This document shows positions 1 through 8,183 of a DNA stretch of 11,791 nt, piece after piece. Every line of letters starts with the position of its first letter. Position 1 is the stretch's first letter. The notes beneath the pieces are model-generated. The model saw only the letters and a program-made list of their open reading frames with translations, did no database searches and had not been told where the DNA came from. This DNA is from Larix sibirica. Taxonomy: Eukaryota; Streptophyta; Pinopsida; Pinales; Pinaceae. The position numbers and the translations under genes are program-made. Where the stretch lies: assembly GCA_004151065.3 (NCBI GenBank), contig NWUY0300003456.1, forward strand, positions 21,986 to 33,776, read 5' to 3'.

Positions 1-1138
1 TAAGTCCAGGGCTTAACAACTGGGGTATTACAATAGTTTCCCATGCTAGTGAAGGTGATATGATATATTTATGCAATGAACATGGGGCATAGATTTTTTA
101 TGCTTCTGAGTTATAGATTGTCTCTTGTTCAGAGCTAGATTTAGTTGTCGCACCACCATAAGTTTCCTTTCATCGAGATAAGGTAAGAGAGTTTGATAGG
201 TCATTCTTATTTTAAGTGGTTGGTTGGTTTGTTGTATAACATTGTTTCCATCCAATTTGAGCAATTCAAATACTTTATATAGCCTTGATCTATGCATGTT
301 GATTGAATGTAAGATATGTTGGTTGGTCATAGATCATTGTTTCTAGCTAATTCTAGGGAATCATATATGCAACCTTGATCTATGTTTGTTGGTTGAATGC
401 AATATTTGTCTTTGTGTGAATGAAGAGATTTGAAGAAAGGGAGGGAGATAGATGCACCATCCAAACATAGTGCACTTGTGTGCTCTAAGTGGTTTACAAA
501 AACATGTAGTTAAAGATGATAGGGCACGAGAAGGTCGATAGAGTTGTCACACCCTAAGACACGCCTTTGATGTACTTAATAGTCTTTTAAGGCAACTTAG
601 ATTTTTGTTTTAGAAAAATACATACTAAACTAGAAAATCATGAATGTCTAACTCATATAAGAGGGTGTTTCCAAAGTTGAAAGCATCAACATTATTCCTT
701 CCTACAAAATTTAGAGAGAATACCATAGATTAAATTGATATTAATATTTATAAGTGAGAGAAGGACAACAAACCACGCCAATTTTTGAGTGGTCAATCCT
801 CAAGGAAATCGGATGAATAGGGTTCCCCTAGAAACCCCACTGAGCAAACTGCAATTAGGGTTTTCCTAGCCACTACTTTTATTTTTCACTTGGAACTCTT
901 TGCTTCAAGCTAGATCTGAACGAGTGTGTATGGATCCTTTCTAGTCCCGTATTTGTAGAGGATTTTTTTGTGCACAAGAAGTTTCGATGCCTTCTCACAC
1001 ACAAACTCATCAAATTTCCGTAGGTTTTTTTCCCTAGAAACTTGTCATCTAATTGTGGATGTTGTTGCATTTGGAGGTCGAGTTTGTTGAGGGTATGGTG
1101 TGTTATGAAGTTGTGGTTGTTGTCACCACTAGTTTGTA
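1..1138. other. Gene-free stretch upstream of the LINE-like relic
   Basis: I find no coding stretch, RNA gene or terminal repeat here. Short open frames on the minus strand (46-330 and 879-1070) have low-complexity, non-protein-like translations. The only structure is the imperfect tandem repeat at 241-410. The stretch just before 1139 could be the 5' leader of the LINE-like element, but no promoter motif or target-site repeat supports that. Confidence 0.5.
241..410. repeat. Imperfect tandem duplication, about 90-95 bp, two units
   Basis: Unit 1 begins with ATTGTTTCCA at 241 and unit 2 with ATTGTTTCTA at 336. Both run on to CCTTGATCTATG (283 and 373) and a TTGRTTGAATG stretch. The offset is 95 bases at the left and 90 at the right, so a small indel separates the units. 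The CCTTGATC blocks of about 38 bases are the best matched part. It looks like an old local tandem duplication in non-coding DNA. Confidence 0.65.
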
Positions 1139-2078
1139 GTGGAGATTTATGATGCTTATGATTTTTTGAAGTTGGTTAGCTCTTGGAACCCAACTAAAAG
1201 ACCCAATGTGGTTCAGAGCAAAATTATCAAGCGAATGGAGGATGTTCCCAAGTTGAAGTTATCCAATCTAGAACTGAGACAAAAAGTCCTCCTATTGTTA
1301 GAATGTGGTCTAGTTGAAAATTTTACCGGCTTATGGCCAAGCCCTAGAGCAATGTTGTCATGGGACGAAGAGCATTGGATCCCCAAAATAAAATCTTGGG
1401 TAGACCTCCTTTGATTGTAGTAGGTGTTTTTTATTTTCATTTTTAATTGTGAAAAATATCAAGATCTTATTTTTTCACTCTGGACCTTATTTCATGGTAT
1501 CCATAGGGATGTTTTTAACTCCATGGTCTCTTGATTTCATCTTAGAAATGGAGATCACAATTGCCCCAGTGTGGATAAGGCTCCCTCACTTCCCAACTAT
1601 ATTATGGGGTGAAGACTCTCTCCGATCTATTGGGAACATGCTATATTAGTACATCGATTAGGTTGTACAACACGAAAACTCTACTTTCTTGTGCCCCTAT
1701 TTGCATGGAAGTAATTTTGGAGAAAGCATTCTCGAGGATATATAAATTATTATGGATGGTTGGTGCCATCTTCAAGCATTGGAATATAAAAAAATCAACA
1801 TTTCAAATGTAACTTTTGTCATGAATATGGGCGTTTTTCCAAAAACTACCCAAAGAAACCAAAAACATAATCTGCGTAGCTTACAAACCTCTATAAGGAA
1901 CTAGGACATAATACTTTCAGGACAGTTAATAACAGGTGCAAAAAAATATCGTACCAAAAACACTCATCATACTAAAAAATTCCAGGAACATCCAAAGCCA
2001 AACATGAATACATTTGAAGCCATTGAATCTTTAGAAGACTCGAAATCTGAAAATGAGGAGTTAGAGAAACCATCTTAA
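1139..2078 (+). pseudogene. LINE-like ORF1 relic (DUF4283-type domain plus degraded CCHC zinc knuckle)
   Basis: This resembles the nucleic-acid-binding ORF1 protein of plant L1-type LINEs and related DUF4283 zinc-knuckle proteins, which bind element RNA for retrotransposition. At 1139-1414 an N-terminal part reads RMEDVPKLKLSNLELRQK, then a GLWPSPRA motif and HWIPKIKSW, all characteristic of this family. A frame change follows. 1449-1649 carries FHSGPYFMVS, PWSLDF and APVWIRLPHFP, then IGNMLY. Another frame change leads to 1609-1812 (PICMEV). A further shift at 1805 gives a knuckle with Cys-x2-Cys kept, but His replaced by Arg and the last Cys by Tyr. An acidic tail (2001-2078, EDSKSENEELEK) is in yet another phase. 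At least three frameshifts make it a pseudogene. No endonuclease or reverse transcriptase follows, so it may be a truncated LINE or an isolated gene copy. The family assignment is fairly firm; the start at 1139 is not. Confidence 0.78.
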
Positions 2079-2860
2079 GATGCTGTGGATGGACATCAGA
2101 AATAAATTCTAGGGGGTATAGATACTTTAGGGATGTCCAAGGCTGATAATGAAGAGGTCCAATGCTCCACCTGGATCAATCCTCCATCCTTAGGAAGCAN
2201 TAGATTCGTCTTTGGTAGATTGTCCGTTAACAACCTCGTACCAATACAATCTTTTAGCAGGGCAGCAGATTGCATTTTCCCATTAGCTAGTATGTACTTG
2301 TCAACTACCTACTTGGATACAAACCTTAATTTTTTGCAGCCGATATTTTATAAGAAGAAGGTATTTGGGCTGCTACATACCTGTCCAGTTGATGGAAAGA
2401 AAATGCATCTGCATATTTCCTCTTATATGAACAATGAAATCAGTACTTCCGACATGCATAAATCAGATCTCACAGAAGTATGTTATACCAACAAGCTGCC
2501 TTACAGATTAACATCATTGTCTTATTTGGAATCAAGAAAATACTGTTGCACTATGATTATACTAGCTATGTGCAACATTTATTAAAATCTTATTTACTTA
2601 CTAACCTGCTCTACTAGAAATAGGAAGATCTCTTCAAATGTATGCATATTTCCATTGTAACCATCTACGGATCAGGATCTCCAAAATACTCATATCCAAT
2701 GCTGAAAAATATACATTAATAAATACCTGGATTTGAAGGGCTAGCTTCTCACAATATTTAAATGCCAAGAGTTGCTGAAGAATATAATAATTCTTTGTTC
2801 TAATGACTGTTTGGAACTGAATTTCAATGTAGACTTTATTTTGTTGGTCATCTTTGTTGA
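2079..2860. other. Unassigned stretch with splice-like signals and one ambiguous base
   Basis: An open frame of 150 codons (2133-2585, + strand) crosses the N at 2200. Its translation matches no family I know. Its first part, before 2200, could be the tail of the LINE-like ORF1. There is a good acceptor-like sequence (TTAATTTTTTGCAG, ending 2339) and a donor-like ACAGAAGTATGT at 2472-2483, so a fragment of a host gene is possible but unproven. Nothing else is recognised. Confidence 0.3.
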
Positions 2861-3247
2861 TTGTCAAACCAAGAATTTCTTATGAAAGCTGCTCATCATT
2901 CTCTGGAATGCACAAATGATAAACCTGGCATATTTATCATTGATTACGGATCTGACATTGGTACCAGGATTGAAGAAATTCCTTTCGGTGATAATCTCTT
3001 CCTTGCTCAACAAGTTCTTGAACATCTTTAAGCTCTTACTAGTCTAGAATCCCTACTCATAGATGGATTAGTATTTCAAGGAAAACATATCGGTACTTAA
3101 AAAGAAAGTGTTCTTTTAATGCTAGAAAATGGAAATTTTAGAATTGAAATTTAATCTACTGCTAAATATACAAGCATGAAAAATATTTGGGATATCTTCA
3201 CCAATGGTGACAGATCGGGAATACTTACCTTCTTCAACCAATGGCGG
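2861..3247 (+). pseudogene. Coding-like relic of unknown identity
   Basis: I do not recognise this protein. One + frame (codons starting 2861) reads protein-like for about 129 codons and is broken by TAA at 3029, 3098 and 3152, ending at TAG 3248. It contains KPGIFIIDYGSDIGTRIEE, then LAQQVLEHL up to the first stop, SLESLLIDGLVFQGKHIGT between the first and second stops, and ESVLLMLENGNFRIEI before the third. The mix of charged and hydrophobic residues is unlike random translation of AT-rich DNA. An ATG at 2882 is the first in the segment, but nothing fixes it as the start. Its 3' end overlaps the minus-strand retroelement leader, so the true coding part may stop near 3190. It could be an exon of a captured or decayed host gene, or chance. 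Confidence 0.4.
3198..3229 (-). other. tRNA-Asp-like segment (D-arm end to anticodon arm), sense on the minus strand
   Basis: Read on the minus strand, 3229-3216 is GGTAAGTATTCCCG, then AT, then CTGTCAC (3213-3207), then CATT, then GGTGA (3202-3198). From memory of plant tRNA-Asp(GUC), the tRNA has the same three blocks in the same order, with one base where this has AT and GCG where this has CATT. CTGTCAC is the anticodon loop with the GTC anticodon. CCGAT and ATTGG on either side can pair as a five-base stem around an eight-base loop. The 5' D-arm is poorly matched and there is no T-arm or B box, so this is not a tRNA gene. It sits about 120 bases inside an element whose primer site also matches tRNA-Asp. 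Confidence 0.55.
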
Positions 3248-3264
3248 TAGCACAAGTGCTTACC
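3246..3264. other. Short hairpin in the retroelement leader
   Basis: GGTAGCAC (3246-3253) and GTGCTTACC (3256-3264) pair around a two-base AA gap with one bulged T. This gives a compact eight-base-pair hairpin between the primer site and the tRNA-like segment. The function is unknown and it may be chance. Confidence 0.4.
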
Positions 3265-3345
3265 TCTCATCTTATTATTCGTTCCTCCTCCTTGTCGTAA
3301 TTTAAAAGCAACCTACCTACCTAGACTTCAGTCCCTTTAGCACAT

Positions 3346-3362
3346 TCCTGGCAACGACGCCA
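3346..3362 (-). promoter_or_regulatory. Primer binding site, tRNA-Asp type
   Basis: The + strand TCCTGGCAACGACGCCA is a 14 of 17 match, from memory, to the 3' end of plant tRNA-Asp including CCA. The minus strand is therefore the primer binding site (TGGCGTCGTTGCCAGGA) for minus-strand DNA synthesis. Three bases (AAA) separate it from an LTR-like end at 3366. This primer choice is known for Athila/Tat-type gypsy elements. It marks an element on the minus strand, separate from the + strand gypsy copies beyond 5032. Confidence 0.7.
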
Positions 3363-3365
3363 AAA

Positions 3366-4330
3366 TGTCGGGTTAAAATTATGTTATTTAATTTCTCCAA
3401 TGGTTTAATGTCAATCGGGGGCTTGTAGGCTTGTGAGGTACAAGCACTATTTATGCACGACTAAAGCTAAGTAGTTATTTCTAATTAAATCTACAATCTA
3501 TGAATTAAATTCAAATTCAAATCTACAAACTTTAAGAGTTCTTGAAACTAACGATCCTTTTCAGATTCCTTCATCTGCACTTTATGCTCAGGAGTATTTA
3601 TCAACAGCACTACAGTGAATTGAATTCGCTTATTGACACAATACTCCTAAAGATACAAATGGGATTCTATTGGATTGATTAATTTTTAATAGTTCTTAAA
3701 GTTTCCAAACCACACCAAAGTAATGAACTTCTAATCTAACATTTGAAAAGACAACTTGAAAAGAAATTTCAAAGAAAAATAAAAGCTATTATCAAATCAA
3801 ACTTGCATGAAGAAACTGGTACTACATAATCTATGTTGATCTTTAGCAGAATCACCGATGAAAAGCAGTCACTGTGCCTTAAAGGTCATTGCTTCCACAA
3901 TACTCAATTTATAGATAGATTCTAATAAACATTACTCTCTGCAAGTTTATTGAGACAATTATTAACCACACACACATGCAACTTTTGGAATTCCACTTCA
4001 CACTACAACCTATCAAAAGCATCAGTACTGGAGATAAATGCATAAATCAAATATTTTCAAAGAAACAATGACTGATACTAAAATAAATAAACAATAAACT
4101 ACCCAAAGAAAATATGGAAATTGAAGAAATAAATATATGAACATAAATGAAGATAAAGGAGGTGGGAATACTGAAGAGAGGGGGACCTTCCTCCTCCAGC
4201 ATACACTGCTTGAAGTCTACAATGCACCTGGGAACAAAGTTTACAGCCAAAGCATCTTTATTTCAGCATCAAAGAGAAAGTACATAAGGTATTACAAACT
4301 TTGATCAGATCTATATCTCTTCCTCTCCTT
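3366..4330 (-). mobile_element. Probable LTR of a minus-strand retroelement, outer end undefined
   Basis: The stretch begins at TGTCGGG (3366) beside the primer site, so its minus-strand end is CCCGACA, a proper LTR terminus ending in CA. A TATA-like TATAAAT lies on the minus strand at 3913-3907, which would put the transcript start some 500 bases from the LTR end. A second AT run at 4334-4345 is a weaker candidate. I cannot find the matching inverted terminus or target-site duplication, so 4330 is a guess. No gag or pol of this element is seen on the other side, so only the LTR and leader survive. The region contains no protein-like frame. Confidence 0.5.
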
Positions 4331-4814
4331 CCATTAATATATATAGAGGTGCTTATACATCAAAATTGAATTATACATGATCAGATCGGATCCCCAAATG
4401 GAGGATTTCGAATTTACAATTTTAGACAAAATCCCAAAATCTATGTTTTTGTGTAAATTGGGCATATTGGCTTTAAATCGCCTCTCATATCTCTCAAACC
4501 ATAGCATATTTTGCGAAACTGTTCCATGAATTTCACAATTTGTTAGATTTTGAGAAAAACCCATGTTTCAAAATCCTTAGATTCATCTCCATCTGCACGC
4601 AAATCAAGGTGCAATATGGTTGTCTGGAAAAACTGCTGCTAAAAATTTGGGTTTGACTAGAACTTTGAAAAACCCTTGGAGCTTCGCACATGTGATATGG
4701 GTGCAATCCAATGAACATAAAACCATGCTAGATACATATTTGACCAGATCCAAGTGGCGGATTTTCATTTGGCACCCCGCAACTATCTTGAACTACTCCA
4801 ACTACAAGTTCTTG
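4331..4814. other. Unassigned stretch
   Basis: Overlapping short open frames occur on both strands (4334-4564 and 4533-4718 minus, 4620-4826 plus), none resembling a known protein. It may be the outer (U3) part of the minus-strand LTR. I see no RNA gene or terminal repeat. Confidence 0.3.
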
Positions 4815-4890
4815 GAAAACTTGTAAACACTGGGCAAAACGTGTAAACACTGGAAAAAACTTGTAAATAGTGGGAAAAACTTGTGATTAG
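4815..4890. repeat. Tandem repeat, 20-bp period, about 3.8 units
   Basis: Units start at 4815, 4835, 4855 and 4875, all variants of AAAACTTGTAAACACTGG. The second has CGTG for CTTG, the third AATAG for AACAC, and the fourth is truncated and diverged. The period is exactly 20 bases. It lies in non-coding DNA about 150 bases before the first gag-like frame. Confidence 0.85.
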
Positions 4891-5031
4891 CTACATTTGA
4901 TAAAATACTAAGTACAATCATCTTTAATTTATTAAAAATGAAGGAAAACAACCATGAACAAACCATTGAAGTATAAAAGGGCGTAAAAATGGGAATTTAT
5001 GATATATTAGGACAAATGGAGTGATAAGGGA

Positions 5032-6060
5032 ATGGAAAATGAAGTAATAATGATAAAATGGATATCAACAAGTGATGATGAAAGTGACATGATGGTGATA
5101 AATTGGTGGCCCAACAAGTACCAAAGAGAACTTAATGAAAATTGCTACATAATCTCTTTAAGATTAAAAAGTGTAAAAGTATCAGACATACCTCTAGTAA
5201 CGAAGAAATGGAATCAACAAAGAAGAAAAATTATAAATATGATATTTCCAGCAGTGACACTTCTTCAGAAGATGAATCATCTACAGCGAGTGACTCTACC
5301 TCACATAAATCTAATACTGGTCAATCTGAAATTTATTAAAAAAAAAACAAAACAAAAAAAAGAGGGTTAAGGATGAGATTTTGGGGGAGTAAAGAATATT
5401 AGGCCCCCAACTTTTGATGGTGATCATAAAACTAGTGATGAAGAACTAGAATCTTGGTTACTTGGTATGAGCAAGTGCTTTCAGATGTATGACTATTCTA
5501 GTAATCGTAAAGCTAGAGTAGCCATGTATAACCTTAGTGGAAAAGCATATCTTTGGTGGCAAGATTTAAAGTTAGTCAAGGGATTAAAAGAAAAATGTGT
5601 CAACTAGAAAAGTTTCAAAAAGTATTTTAAGAGGAAATACCTTTCCGAAAGATACTATGAACCAAAAACTAAGGATTTTTATGAACTAAAACTAGGACAA
5701 GGGATTATGGATGAACTATGTAAGTGCTTTTTGTGGTTGTTACAATATGTACCTCACATTAAGGATGAGAAATTCAAGTTACAACATTTCTTGAGAAACT
5801 AAAATAGAGATAACATGCAAGTAAACCCAACTATGCAGAAAGGAAACGCTAAACCAGTCAACTATGGGAATGGGAAGTTCAATGATGATATACAAGAACC
5901 TCTCAAATGATGGGGTTGTGGAGATCCACATTTCTACAAGGACTACCTACATCATAAATACAACAAAAGGATAGAAACTATCCAAGAAGCTACTACAGTA
6001 AATGACATTGTCCAGAGTATTCCAAATATCAACACTACACTAGAAAATCGACAAGCAGAT
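5032..6060 (+). pseudogene. gag relic, copy 1
   Basis: Gag is the structural nucleocapsid precursor of the element. A Ser/Asp/Glu-rich leader (about 5220-5336) is in one frame and stops at TAA 5337, at an A-rich run. The core domain continues in another frame from about 5395, with RPPTFDGD, then ESWLLGMSKCFQMYDYSS and AMYNLSGKAYLWWQDL, the usual gypsy gag core. In-frame stops are TAG 5605, TAA 5800 and TGA 5908. About 210 bases present in copy 2 are missing at 5796-5800, removing the C-terminal gag region before the zinc knuckle. In the knuckle (x2-x3-x4 spacing) the first Cys is a stop (5908), the second Cys (5917) and His (5929) remain, and the last Cys is Tyr (5944). The start at 5032 is uncertain. 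Confidence 0.85.
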
Positions 6061-6426
6061 CACCGGCTCTTGATGGTGGAAATTGAAAATAAGATTTTTG
6101 GGAAACCAATTTCTCTCCTAATAGACCCTGGTGCGAGCTTAAGTTATATTTCACCAAAACTAGTTGCATCTCATAAATTAATCAAAAGTGATTTTGAAAA
6201 GGCTTGGTTAGTACAGTTGTCTACCGGTACTCAGAGGAAGGTTACAGACTATGTTAAAAATTGTGAGTTTTAGATGAGTCAGCTTAAGACGTAAACAGGT
6301 TTTAATATTTTACCATTGGAGTCATATGATGTCTTAATCAGAATGGATTGGTTAGAGAAATACCGAGTGATATTAAATTGTTATGATAAGACGTTCACAT
6401 GTACCGATGAGGGAATTCAACAATAA
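6061..6426 (+). pseudogene. Retropepsin-type aspartic protease relic, copy 1
   Basis: The protease would cleave the element polyprotein. The frame follows directly from gag. ISLLIDPGASLSYISPKLV holds the active-site Asp (codon 6124-6126) in a D-x-G-A-S motif, and MDWLEKY (from about 6343) is the usual C-terminal signature. Stops are TAG 6271, where copy 2 has CAG, and TAA 6292, where copy 2 has CAA. The frame ends at TAA 6424, and the linker to RT resumes one base back in phase at 6420. The catalytic motif itself is intact, unlike copy 2. Confidence 0.85.
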
Positions 6427-7280
6427 AAGGCATACCAAGGGATGTTACATTTTGGGAAATTTCAACCTTGCAGTTGAAAAGGTGTGCCCGGAAAGGATGC
6501 AAATTGTATGTAGTCCACTTAATTGATAATTCAAATACCTGTAATAAATCGACATTAGAGTATTTTTCAATCTTACTGTAGTTTAAAGATGTATTCCCTG
6601 ATGAAATTCCTAGTTTACCCTGCAAGCGCGAAATAGATTTCACCATTGATTTGGTACCTAGAGCAGTACTAACATAAAAATCTCCTTACCATTTGAATAT
6701 ATTGGAATTAATGGAATTAAAAATGAAACTACAGGAAATCTTGGAAAATAAATACATAAGACCAAGCGTGTCTCCATGGGGAGCACGCATACTATTCATT
6801 AAAAAGGACAAGACTCTTACATTATGTATCGATTACCAACAGCTAAATAAAATTATGATTAAAAATAAATACCCACTCCCAAGAATAGATTATATGTTTG
6901 ACAAGGTGCAGGGAGATAAACGATTCTCAAAGATCAATTTACGATCTGAGTACCATTAAGTTAGAATTAAGGATGAAGACATCCACAAGACAGCTTTCAG
7001 GACAAGGTACGGGCATGACGAGTTTGTCGTCATACCCTTTGGATTAATGAATGCCCCTGCCTTGTTTATGTTTTTAATGAACATCATTATTAGCAAGTAT
7101 TTAGATAGTTTTCCTTAGTGTTCATAGACGACATCCTTATCTACTCTAAAAATGAGGAGGAGCACAAATAACATTTGAGAATTGTACTTCAATTTTTAAG
7201 AGAATGGGAATTATATGCTAAATATAGTAAATGTGACTTTTATTAGAGTCAAGTTCAACACCTTGGTCACATAATTTTGA
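6420..7280 (+). pseudogene. Reverse transcriptase relic with upstream linker, copy 1
   Basis: The RT would copy element RNA into DNA. One frame runs from 6420 to about 7113 with stops at TAG 6579, TAA 6675 and TAA 6957 (CAA in copy 2). The linker contains KGIPRDV and LQLKRCARKGC. RT motifs include [40 protein letters not shown] and [13 protein letters not shown]. The first catalytic Asp is Asn here (AAT, 6936-6938). A one-base deletion near 7113 shifts the frame just before the intact FIDD box (7121-7132). After it, TAA 7169 and TAG 7244 interrupt the thumb. Confidence 0.92.
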
Positions 7281-7905
7281 AAGAAGAGATTTATGTTGAT
7301 CCTGACAAGGTTAAAGCCATCATGGAATACCCTACTCTATAGGATGTGTCGGACATCATATATTTTATGGGGATAACGAGTTACTATCATTAATTTATTA
7401 AAGGCTTTTCCATAATAGCCTATTTGATTACTTCCTTACAAAAGAAGGAGAATAAGTTCATATGGTCGACTAAGTGTGAGGAAATATTTTAGAAACATAA
7501 GATATTACTTACAACAACTCCTATCCTAAAGATATCATACCCGCATAAGTATTTTTTGTGTCTACTAATGCTTGCAAGGAAGGCTTAGGATGAGTTCTAT
7601 TGCAATATAGTCATGTGATATGTTAAGAATCAAGGAAATTCAAGGAACGTGAAATGAATTAGGCAACACATGATTTAGAGTTGGTAGTGATTATACACGC
7701 ATTAAAAATGTGGCGACACTATTTAATTGGATGGAATTTTTTTATGATGTTCGATAACATAAGTTTGAAATATGTATTCGATCAGCAAAACCTTAACGTG
7801 TGCAAGGCAAGGTGGTTAGCCTTTTTGAGAGAGTATGATTTTGAGATAAGACACATTAGAGGGAAAGAAAATAAGATTGTCGATGCATTAAGTAGACATG
7901 CAAAT
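7281..7905 (+). pseudogene. RT connection and RNase H relic, copy 1
   Basis: RNase H removes the RNA strand after reverse transcription. The connection carries stops at TAG 7340, TAA 7391 and TAG 7490, and a one-base deletion near 7555 changes the frame. The first catalytic Asp is Asn (AAT, 7567-7569), the same change as in copy 2. Stops at TGA 7591, TAA 7624 and TAG 7660 follow. From 7681 the frame is open for 136 codons. The Glu (7678-7680), the middle Asp (7753-7755) and the last Asp (7882-7884, in VDALSR) are all present. The motif KARWLAFLREYDFEIRHI is well kept. Confidence 0.9.
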
Positions 7906-8178
7906 TTGATTTTTTCCACCGCAGTCAACAATTATGATTCATGTTTGATTCCTAAAATTAAAACTACAACTGAAAGGGATGAAGAATATGTGAAAATTAA
8001 AGAAAAACTGCAAAATATTAGGTCGGGAAATGGAAAATCATACTTCATATTTAGAATAGACAGGCTACTACTGTATAAAAATAGGTTGTAGGTGTGAATT
8101 TCAGCTGATATTAAATTGTTAAAACTGAATGAATTCCATAAGAAGCTCTATTTCATTCATCCAGGTTATCAGAAAATG
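7906..8178 (+). pseudogene. Integrase N-terminal stub, copy 1
   Basis: This is the start of integrase, whose zinc-binding domain helps the enzyme multimerise and hold DNA. The stretch after RNase H reads DEEYVKIKEKLQ and LNEFHKKLY, with stops at TAG 8089 and TGA 8095. The first His of the zinc-binding domain (in EFHK) and HPGYQK are present. Then at about 8173-8184 the sequence passes into gag of copy 2. The two Cys of the domain and the whole catalytic core are missing. Confidence 0.85.
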
Positions 8179-8183
8179 ATAAC

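Larger units (their letters stand above)
5032..8178 (+). mobile_element. Ty3/gypsy copy 1: gag-PR-RT-RNase H with integrase stub, no LTRs
   Basis: The domain order gag, protease, RT, RNase H, integrase is that of Ty3/gypsy elements, and wording such as the FIDD box and the conserved RNase H tail fits a widespread plant lineage. I see no LTR, primer site or polypurine tract at either side; the 5' edge is set by the first gag-like frame. About 18 in-frame stops and several single-base frame changes kill it. It ends inside the integrase zinc-binding domain, where it is fused to copy 2. By eye, sampled blocks match copy 2 at roughly 80-90 percent. Confidence 0.9.

Noticed and set aside
2133-2585. 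Longest open frame (150 codons) on the + strand
   Set aside because: It crosses an ambiguous base, resembles no family I know, and may fuse a LINE-like tail with unrelated DNA. It is described as unassigned and not called a gene.
3198-3229. A complete tRNA-Asp gene on the minus strand
   Set aside because: Only the D-arm end to variable region matches; the acceptor stem, T-arm and B box are missing.
3224-3233. Perfect splice-donor-like AAG|GTAAGT on the minus strand
   Set aside because: It is part of the tRNA-Asp-like block, which explains the bases without invoking splicing.
4620-4826. Open frame of 68 codons on the + strand, with minus-strand frames over it
   Set aside because: No recognisable motif, and overlapping frames are open on both strands, as expected by chance.
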